Of a stretch of DNA of 64,000 nucleotides, positions 58,492 to 64,000 are shown in pieces. Every line of letters begins with the position of its first letter. Position 1 is the first letter of the stretch. Origin of the DNA: Streptomyces sp. 135 (GTDB taxonomy: Bacteria; Actinomycetota; Actinomycetes; Streptomycetales; Streptomycetaceae); contig NZ_CP075691.1 in NCBI RefSeq assembly GCF_020026305.1, positions 4,402,001 to 4,466,000 on the forward strand. Reading direction: 5' to 3'. The translations under genes were made by a program, and so were the position numbers. The notes beneath the pieces were generated by a model. It was not told the DNA's origin and did no database searches. It worked only from the letters and a program-made list of their open reading frames with translations.

Positions 58492-59193
58492 TCAGCCGCC
58501 GACCGGACCGAGCCGCACGGCGAGCCCGTCGAGCACGCGCTGGAGGCCGTAGTCGAAGGTCTCCTCACGGGCCTGCTGCGGATCCCCGACCCGCACGTCA
58601 CCCGCATCGGCGCTCCCTGCGGCGAGACTCTCCGCGAACTCCCGCTCGGTCTTGCCGCTACGGGCGATCAGCGACAGGTACGCGGCCTCGCTCGTGGCCA
58701 TGCCGATGACGTACGAGATGACGGTGCTCAGCGCCTGCTCGGTCTCGTCGGCGGGGAAGCCGGCCGCGTCGTAGACGGCGGCCATCCGCTGGGACATCTT
58801 CGTCACGTTCGGACCGAGGTGGATGAGGCCGACCTGACCGAGCACGGCGGCGACCCAGGGGTGCCGCAGGATCATGGCGCGCAGGCTGTAGGCGCTGCGG
58901 GCCGCCGCCTCGCGCCAGTCGGCGGCGCCGGTCGCGGCGGGCACCGCGAGCTCGCCGTAGACCTCGTCGACGACCAGCTCGATCAGTTCGTCCTTGTTGG
59001 CGACGTGGCGGTAGAGGGAGGTGGCGCCCGCGTCGAGGCGGGTGCCGAGCTTGCGCATGCTGAGCGCCTCGATCCCGTCCGCGTCGAGCAGCCGCACGGC
59101 CTCGGCCACGATCTGCTCCCGGCTCAGCTGCTCACGCTGCCGACGCGGACGGGTCCAGACCGAGGCGATCTCGGACTTCTTCTCACCGGGCAC
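58492..59193 (-). CDS. TetR/AcrR-family regulator
   Basis: 233 residues. HTH (LSREQIVAEAVRLLDADGIEALSMRKLGTRLDAGATSLYRHVANKDELIELVV) followed by a TetR_C domain. A perfect 14-bp inverted repeat lies 47 bp upstream of its ATG and is the likely autoregulatory operator. Neighbour gene at 59311 ends just before it on the same strand. Confidence 0.88.
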   Translation of the reverse strand: MPGEKKSEIASVWTRPRRQREQLSREQIVAEAVRLLDADGIEALSMRKLGTRLDAGATSLYRHVANKDELIELVVDEVYGELAVPAATGAADWREAAARSAYSLRAMILRHPWVAAVLGQVGLIHLGPNVTKMSQRMAAVYDAAGFPADETEQALSTVISYVIGMATSEAAYLSLIARSGKTEREFAESLAAGSADAGDVRVGDPQQAREETFDYGLQRVLDGLAVRLGPVGG

Positions 59194-59239
59194 GGCGGCC
59201 TCCTCATGCGTCCTCGACTACGGAACACCGCCATCGTAG

Positions 59240-59272
59240 CGCACACCGTACGCAGGGCGCGTACGGTGTGCG
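59240..59272. promoter_or_regulatory. 14-bp perfect inverted repeat upstream of tetR gene
   Basis: CGCACACCGTACGC and its exact complement around AGGGC. It could be the operator of the TetR gene at 59193 and also a terminator hairpin for the gene at 59311; on the minus strand TTTTTC sequence lies before it, not after, so the operator reading is favoured. Confidence 0.7.
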
Positions 59273-59310
59273 AAAAACTTCACGTCCAGGGTTCGGGTGG
59301 CGGGTACGGC

Positions 59311-60198
59311 TCAGCCCTTTCTCATCAGTTCCACCGCCCGGCTGAAGCTGTCCGCGCCGTGGCCCGCTTCCACTACGCGGCGGAAGATGTCGCGTACCGC
59401 CTCCGGGAACGCCGCGTTCACGCCCGCGTCCGTCGCCGTGTGGACCACGTGGTCCATGCTGGCCAGGCCCATCACGGTGCGGTCCACGTCGCCCGCGTGG
59501 TTGCCCGCGTCGATGCGGGGGGCGTAGAAGTCGATGAAGTGGCCCATGCCCGCGAAGTTCTCGGTGGCGTACGGGGCGATCTCCGCGGCGGTGATGCCGT
59601 GGGCGCCGGCCACGGCCACGGCCTGCCAGTAGGCGATCATCGACGGCCAGAAGATGGCCATGTTCAGCTGGTACATCAGCGCGGCCAGGCCGGGGTCCTC
59701 GCCCCGGTAGTCCGTCTTGCCGGTGATCACTTCGAGGGCCGCGCGATGGGTGTCGTACGCGGCGCGCGGGCCGCTGTAGAACGTCGACGCGTCCGGTGTG
59801 CCGATCAGGGGCGGCGGGCACAGGACGCCGCCCGTGAGGTGGATTCCGCCCAGCTCCGTCACCCAGCGGGCGCCCGCCCGCGCCTTCTCGGGGGTGTCCG
59901 AACTGAGGTTCACCAGGGTGCGTCCGGCGATGGCCGCCTTGGCGGGTTCGAGGATCCCGTACATCGCGTCGAAGTCGGTGAGGCTGAGGACCGTCAGGTC
60001 GGAGGCCCGCAGGGCCTGTTCGGGCGTGGCCGCCAGGGTGGCGCCGCGCTCCACGAGGGCGTCGGCGCGGGACGCCGTGCGGTTCCAGAGGGTGACGCGG
60101 TAGCCCCGGTCGAGATAGGCGGCGGCCATGGCCTGGCCCATCGGGCCGAGGCCGATCACGGTGACAGTGGCGGTGGCGGTGGAGGGGGAGGTGCGCAT
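59311..60198 (-). CDS. Imine reductase-like / 3-hydroxyisobutyrate dehydrogenase-type oxidoreductase
   Basis: 295 residues. N-terminal Rossmann fold VIGLGPMGQAMAAAYLDRGYRVTLWNRT and a helical C-terminal domain. The central segment VLCPPPLIGTPDASTFYSGPRAAYDTHRAAL and the composition SDTPEKARAGARWVTELG resemble NADPH-dependent imine reductases more than beta-hydroxyacid dehydrogenases, where a Lys is catalytic (here absent). ATG 60198 has AGGAG five to six bases upstream. It is divergent from the TetR gene at 60318 with two TAGA...TCTA operators between. Confidence 0.82.
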   Translation of the reverse strand: MRTSPSTATATVTVIGLGPMGQAMAAAYLDRGYRVTLWNRTASRADALVERGATLAATPEQALRASDLTVLSLTDFDAMYGILEPAKAAIAGRTLVNLSSDTPEKARAGARWVTELGGIHLTGGVLCPPPLIGTPDASTFYSGPRAAYDTHRAALEVITGKTDYRGEDPGLAALMYQLNMAIFWPSMIAYWQAVAVAGAHGITAAEIAPYATENFAGMGHFIDFYAPRIDAGNHAGDVDRTVMGLASMDHVVHTATDAGVNAAFPEAVRDIFRRVVEAGHGADSFSRAVELMRKG

Positions 60199-60228
60199 GG
60201 GGGCTCCTGGTGTCAGAGAGGAAGCGGC

Positions 60229-60244
60229 TAGAACGATCGCTCTA
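60229..60244. promoter_or_regulatory. TetR operator 1 (TAGAACGATCGCTCTA)
   Basis: TAGA-n8-TCTA palindrome, 31 bp upstream of the oxidoreductase ATG. Same form as operator 2. Confidence 0.7.
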
Positions 60245-60276
60245 TTTAGCGGCTCGGACCGAACGTACCACAGCTC

Positions 60277-60292
60277 TAGAACGAACGCTCTA
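60277..60292. promoter_or_regulatory. TetR operator 2 (TAGAACGAACGCTCTA)
   Basis: Same arms as operator 1, 26 bp upstream of the TetR ATG, overlapping its likely -35 region. Two sites of one repressor in a 119-bp divergent region. Confidence 0.7.
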
Positions 60293-60305
60293 CTTAATGC
60301 TCGGG

Positions 60306-60311
60306 TAAGGT
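60306..60311 (+). promoter_or_regulatory. -10 element for leaderless tetR mRNA
   Basis: TAAGGT ends six bases before ATG 60318. Confidence 0.5.
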
Positions 60312-60317
60312 GGCCCC

Positions 60318-60917
60318 ATGGCCGACAGCAGCGCAGCGAAGAGCGCGACCCCCAGTACCCGCGACCGCATCGTCGTCGTCGCCGCACGGCTCATCCAGCG
60401 GCAGGGCTATGTGGGCACCGGCATCAAGCAGATCGCCAAGGAGGCCGAGGCCACGCTCGGCTCCGTCTACCACTTCTTCCCCGGCGGCAAGGAAGCCGTG
60501 GCGGTGGCCGCCCTCAGGCACAGCAGCGAGGAGTTCGCGGATCTGCTGCGCGAGGGGCTGGCCGGTGAGGGCGCGCCGGGCCCGGCCCTTGAGCGCTGCG
60601 CCGACGTCCTCGCCGTCGGGCTGCGGGAGTCGGGCTGGATCGACGGCTGTCCCGTCACGGCGGCGGCCCTGGAGACGCTCGGCACGGACTCCGAGATCCA
60701 GCGGGTCTGTGCGGAGGCGCTGCGCGGCTGGGAGCGGATCGTCGAGGAGCGGCTCGCCGCGTCGGGGATCGGCCCGGAGGACGCCCGGGAGCTGGCGACG
60801 ACCGTGATCAGCGCCCTGGAGGGCGCCGAGGTGACGGCTCAGGTCAGCCGGAGCGAGGAGCCGCTGCGGGCGGTGGGCCGGCAACTGGCCCGGCTGGTCG
60901 GGGCGTACGGCGCGTAG
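60318..60917 (+). CDS. TetR-family regulator, LmrA/YxaF-like
   Basis: 199 residues. HTH segment TGIKQIAKEAEATLGSVYHFFPGGKEAV and the family-specific GCPVTAAALETLG. LmrA/YxaF-type proteins usually repress a divergent gene; here the imine-reductase-like oxidoreductase. It starts leaderless-like. Confidence 0.88.
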   Translation: MADSSAAKSATPSTRDRIVVVAARLIQRQGYVGTGIKQIAKEAEATLGSVYHFFPGGKEAVAVAALRHSSEEFADLLREGLAGEGAPGPALERCADVLAVGLRESGWIDGCPVTAAALETLGTDSEIQRVCAEALRGWERIVEERLAASGIGPEDARELATTVISALEGAEVTAQVSRSEEPLRAVGRQLARLVGAYGA

Positions 60918-60990
60918 CCGGGGGAACGGTCGCGGCCGGCCCCCCGTAGCGGCTCTGCACCGGACAGGGGTAGGGGTAGGTACGGAAAAG

Positions 60991-61029
60991 TCCCGGCGCC
61001 GCCCCGTGAATCAGGGGGCGGCGCCGGGA
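60991..61029. terminator. Bidirectional terminator tetR/metG
   Basis: Fifteen-base perfect arms (60991-61005, 61015-61029; TCCCGGCGCCGCCCC) around a nine-base loop. Confidence 0.9.
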
Positions 61030-61065
61030 CCTCGATGTCGGGTGCCGGGTGTCGTCCGCGACGCG

Positions 61066-62685
61066 TTACGCGGTCGGCTTCTCCTCAAGGCGGGGGAAGA
61101 GCACCGCGCCCTTCGTCACCGTCGAACCGGCCGGCAGCCGGCCCCACGTGCCCGCGTCCTGGACCCGCTGGTCGGCCAGCGCGCCGAGCGGGGCCTCGGC
61201 GCCGAGGGAGTCCCAGAGCTTCTGGGAGGTCTCCGGCATGACGGGGTTCAGCAGGACCGCCACCGCGCGCAGCGACTCGGCCGCCGTGTAGAGGATGGTC
61301 GCGAGGCGGGCGCGGCCCTCCTCCGAGTCGTCCTTGGCCACCTTCCACGGCTCCTGCTCCGTGATGTAGCCGTTGACCTGCTTGACGAAGGCGAAGATCG
61401 AGAGGATGCCGGACTGGAAGTCCAGCTCCTCGCCGATCGCGCGGTCGGCGTCCGCGACGGCCTTCGCCAGGCCGTCCTGGACCGCCTTCTCGGCGTCACC
61501 GGAGGCCGTGGCCGCGGGCAGTTCGCCGCCGAAGTACTTGCCGACCATGGCCGCGACGCGTGAGGCGAGGTTGCCGTAGTCGTTCGCCAGCTCGCTGGTG
61601 TAGCGGGCGGAGAAGTCCTCCCACGAGAACGAGCCGTCGCTGCCGAAGGCGATGGCGCGCAGGAAGTACCAGCGGTACGCGTCCACGCCGAAGTGCGAGG
61701 TCAGATCCTGCGGCTTGATGCCCGTCAGGTTCGACTTCGACATCTTCTCGCCGCCGACCATCAGCCAGCCGTTCGCGGCGACCTTGCCCGGCACCGGCAG
61801 GCCCTGCGCGAGCAGCATCGCGGGCCAGATCACCGCGTGGAAGCGGAGGATGTCCTTGCCGACGAGGTGCACGTTCGCGGGGAAGGTGGCGTCGAACTTC
61901 CGCTGGTCCGCGCCGTAGCCGACCGCCGTGGCGTAGTTCAGGAGCGCGTCGACCCAGACGTAGATGACGTGCTTGTCGTCCCAGGGGACCTTCACGCCCC
62001 AGTCGAACGTCGAGCGCGAGATGGAGAGGTCCTGAAGGCCCTGCTTGACGAAGTTCACGACCTCGTTGCGCGCCGACTCCGGCTGGATGAAGCCGGGGTT
62101 GGCCTCGTAGAGGGCGAGGAGCTTGTCGCCGTACTCACTGAGCTTGAAGAAGTAGTTCTCCTCCTTGAGGAGCTCCACCGGCTTCTTGTGGATCGGGCAG
62201 AGTTTCGTGCCGTCCTCGGCCTCGATGAGGTCGCCGGGGAGCTTGTACTCCTCGCAGCCCACGCAGTACGGGCCCTCGTACCCGCCCTTGTAGATCTCGC
62301 CCTTGTCGTAGAGATCCTGGACGAACTCCTGCACGCGGTCCGTGTGACGCTTCTCCGTGGTGCGGATGAAGTCGTCGTTCGCGATGTTCAGGTGCTCCCA
62401 GAGGGGCTTCCAGGCCTCGGTGACGAGCTTGTCGCACCACTCCTGCGGGGTGACGTCGTTCGCCTCGGCCGTGCGCATGATCTTCTGACCGTGCTCGTCC
62501 GTGCCGGTGAGGTACCACACCTTCTCGCCGCGCTGACGGTGCCAGCGCGTGAGCACGTCCCCTGCAACGGTCGTGTAGGCGTGGCCCAGGTGAGGAGCGT
62601 CGTTTACGTAGTAGATGGGGGTCGATACGTAGAACGCCTTCGCGTTCTCGTCCGCTCCCTGCTTCTCGGATCCAGTGGCCGCCAT
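61066..62685 (-). CDS. metG: Methionyl-tRNA synthetase
   Basis: 539 residues, class I. HIGH motif is HLGH (APHLGHAYTT), KMSKS is exact (EKMSKSN). A zinc knuckle CVGC ... CPIH is present; the C-terminal dimerisation domain of some MetRS is absent. Catalyses charging of tRNA-Met. ATG 62685 is chosen; an ATG 33 bases upstream would add a non-conserved N-terminus. Confidence 0.96.
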   Translation of the reverse strand: MAATGSEKQGADENAKAFYVSTPIYYVNDAPHLGHAYTTVAGDVLTRWHRQRGEKVWYLTGTDEHGQKIMRTAEANDVTPQEWCDKLVTEAWKPLWEHLNIANDDFIRTTEKRHTDRVQEFVQDLYDKGEIYKGGYEGPYCVGCEEYKLPGDLIEAEDGTKLCPIHKKPVELLKEENYFFKLSEYGDKLLALYEANPGFIQPESARNEVVNFVKQGLQDLSISRSTFDWGVKVPWDDKHVIYVWVDALLNYATAVGYGADQRKFDATFPANVHLVGKDILRFHAVIWPAMLLAQGLPVPGKVAANGWLMVGGEKMSKSNLTGIKPQDLTSHFGVDAYRWYFLRAIAFGSDGSFSWEDFSARYTSELANDYGNLASRVAAMVGKYFGGELPAATASGDAEKAVQDGLAKAVADADRAIGEELDFQSGILSIFAFVKQVNGYITEQEPWKVAKDDSEEGRARLATILYTAAESLRAVAVLLNPVMPETSQKLWDSLGAEAPLGALADQRVQDAGTWGRLPAGSTVTKGAVLFPRLEEKPTA

Positions 62686-62785
62686 GGTCGAAATCCTAAC
62701 GGCCCCGCGAAGATCCACTCACCTCGATATCAAGGGGCGGACCCGGCAGCTCCGGTGGCCGGGTCCGCCGTCGCCCACCGTCGGG

Positions 62786-64000
62786 CTACGGGCGCCAGGA
62801 CGCCAGCAGGCCCTCGTACAGCTCCTTGTCCGTGAGCTCGCGGGGGGTGGGGCCCGCGTGGAAGAACGCGGCGTTGTCCGCCTTGAGCTTGCGGAGGTAG
62901 TCGAAGCCCTTCGCGTCGTGGTCGCCGAAGGCGATGAACTGGAAGAAGAGCGGGTGCGTGGCGGCGTCGGCCAGGGCCTGGGTCGCGGGGCCCTTCGCGT
63001 CGGGGGCGCCGTCCGTCTGGAAGATCACCAGGGCGGGGGTGCCGTTCTCTTTGCTCTCTTTGTGCTCCGACTTCGCGTAGTGCGATTCGTAGTGCGATAC
63101 GACCTCTTCGATCGCGCGGTGGTAGCTGGTGCGGCCCATGTGGCCCGCGGCGGCGTGCAGCTCGTCGATGCGGCCCTCGTGCTCGGGGAGGGTGAGGGTG
63201 GCGGTGCCGTCGATGTCGGTGGAGAAGAAGACGACGTGGACCGTGGCCTCGGGGGCCGGCGTCAGGTGTGCGGCCAGGGCGAGGGTCTGGTCGGCGAGGC
63301 TCTGGGCGGAGCCGTCCTTGTAGTACGGGCGCATGGAGCCGGAGCGGTCCAGGACGAGGTAGACGGGGGCGCGGGTTCCGGTGAGGCCGTTCTTCTTCAG
63401 GGCGGCGCCGGCGGCCTTGTAGGCGGTGGCCAGGGCGGGGGCCTTGGCTTTGACCTTGGCGGCGGAGAGGACGGGGGGCGCCGCCTTGGCTTCGGGTTCG
63501 GGCTTGGCCTTGGGTTCGGCGGGGGTTTCGGGTTCGGCCTTGGCTTCGGGTTCGGGCTTGGCCTTGGGTTCGGCGGGGGTTTCGGGTTCGGCCTTGGCTT
63601 CGGGCTCCGCCGGGGTGGTGGGTTCGGCCGGGGTTTCCGGCTGCGCCTTGGCTTCGGGCTCCGTCACGGGCGGTGTAGTTGCCGGTGCTTCATCGGCACC
63701 GGCAGCTTCGGGCTGTGCCCGCTCGGCTGCCGCAGGCTTCGGCTCGGGTTCCGCTTCAGCCGCAGTCTCGGCGGTGGGGGCGTCCGGCTCGGCCGCCGCG
63801 GGCTCGGGCTCGGGTTCGGCTTCGGCCACGGTTGCGGTGGGGGCGTCCGGTTCAGCCGCCGCAGGCTCGGCCTCGGGTTTCGCTTCAGCCGCAGGCGTAG
63901 CGGTGGCGTCCGGTTCAGGCGCCGCAGGCTTCGGTGTCGAGTGGTCTGCCCCCTGCGCCGGGACCGTCACGTTGTCGAACGCCGCGGCTACCAGGTCGTC
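62786..64000 (-). CDS. VWA-domain protein (partial at right edge)
   Basis: The frame stays open to the window end, so at least 404 residues are seen and the 5' end is outside; a GTG at 63970 is internal because in-frame codons continue upstream (DDLVAAAFDN). The first part is a Pro/Ala/Glu repeat region with two perfect 54-bp units. The C-terminal VWA domain has LVLDRSGSMRPYY (MIDAS DxSGS) and FQTDGAP. Related TerF-type proteins bind calcium and are tied to tellurite-resistance/stress operons. Confidence 0.8.
   Translation of the reverse strand, partial: DDLVAAAFDNVTVPAQGADHSTPKPAAPEPDATATPAAEAKPEAEPAAAEPDAPTATVAEAEPEPEPAAAEPDAPTAETAAEAEPEPKPAAAERAQPEAAGADEAPATTPPVTEPEAKAQPETPAEPTTPAEPEAKAEPETPAEPKAKPEPEAKAEPETPAEPKAKPEPEAKAAPPVLSAAKVKAKAPALATAYKAAGAALKKNGLTGTRAPVYLVLDRSGSMRPYYKDGSAQSLADQTLALAAHLTPAPEATVHVVFFSTDIDGTATLTLPEHEGRIDELHAAAGHMGRTSYHRAIEEVVSHYESHYAKSEHKESKENGTPALVIFQTDGAPDAKGPATQALADAATHPLFFQFIAFGDHDAKGFDYLRKLKADNAAFFHAGPTPRELTDKELYEGLLASWRP
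63484..63591 (-). repeat. Two perfect 54-bp tandem repeats in VWA gene
   Basis: Two identical 54-base units followed by a partial third, coding an 18-residue Glu/Pro/Ala/Lys repeat. Identical copies imply a young duplication; copy number may differ in related strains or be misjudged in assembly. Confidence 0.85.

Noticed and set aside
1..64000. Search for CRISPR arrays, prophage genes and biosynthetic gene clusters
   Set aside because: No regularly spaced short repeats, no phage structural genes and no polyketide or peptide synthetase modules were seen.

Overview
The window is chromosomal DNA of a Streptomyces or very close relative. Reasons: G+C mostly around 70% or more, third codon positions almost always G or C, many GTG starts, many ATGA/GTGA stop-start overlaps, and typical actinobacterial gene sets (FHA/PstP/RodA cell-wall operon, two Ser/Thr kinases, proteasome activator Bpa, twin branched-chain keto-acid dehydrogenase clusters). 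A nearly perfect parS site at 28.08 kb suggests the origin-proximal core rather than an arm. No prophage, CRISPR array or antibiotic cluster is visible. The only mobile-element trace is an IS5-like transposase remnant at the left edge.

Layout. 0-4.9 kb: cell-wall/phospho-signalling operon on the minus strand (fhaA, fhaB, pstP, rodA); its usual next gene pbpA is not seen, and a transposase remnant lies there instead. 5.45 kb: tRNA-Leu(CAG) with its terminator. 5.7-8.7 kb: DUF2252 kinase-like protein, J-domain protein, rhodanese. 8.7-20.97 kb: phenylacetate catabolism (an acyl-CoA dehydrogenase, paaABCDE, paaN, paaH and a TetR regulator), split by a DUF5819/HTTM membrane pair and a TrmH-type RNA methyltransferase. 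21-25.5 kb: bkdR and the first BCDH cluster (E1alpha, E1beta, E2). 25.6-30.9 kb: molybdenum cofactor genes, a potassium channel with parS at its start, quinone oxidoreductase, small membrane protein. 30.9-36.4 kb: Bpa, two divergent Ser/Thr kinases, a PNPOx-like protein, a DosR-like response regulator. 36.8-40.2 kb: the second BCDH cluster, whose E2 gene is broken. 40.2-55.4 kb: D,D-carboxypeptidase, GntR/MFS pair, housekeeping enzymes, secreted GDPD, pirin, AI-2E transporter, SpoIIE-type phosphatase. 55.6-64 kb: aspS, L,D-transpeptidase, two TetR regulators, an imine-reductase-like enzyme, metG and a VWA protein that runs off the right edge.

How the parts fit. PaaABCDE epoxidises phenylacetyl-CoA; PaaN and PaaH act later. 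The operator ACCGA-n4-TCGGT occurs in front of paaA, between paaN and paaH, and again in front of the first BCDH cluster, so the TetR gene next to paaH may join aromatic and branched-chain catabolism in one regulon. BCDH supplies branched acyl-CoA primers for fatty acids and polyketides. In this strain the second cluster keeps intact E1 genes but its E2 lacks most of the catalytic domain, leaving the first-cluster E2 as the only intact one here.

The most unusual observations are the damaged second bkdC, the transposase remnant where pbpA is expected together with a low-G+C rodA, the three shared operators, a 29-bp duplication that creates a ten-codon relay ORF between two genes, and a parS palindrome that doubles as a stop/start overlap. 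Starts were chosen by hand from Shine-Dalgarno position, overlap and family length. No database search was possible.
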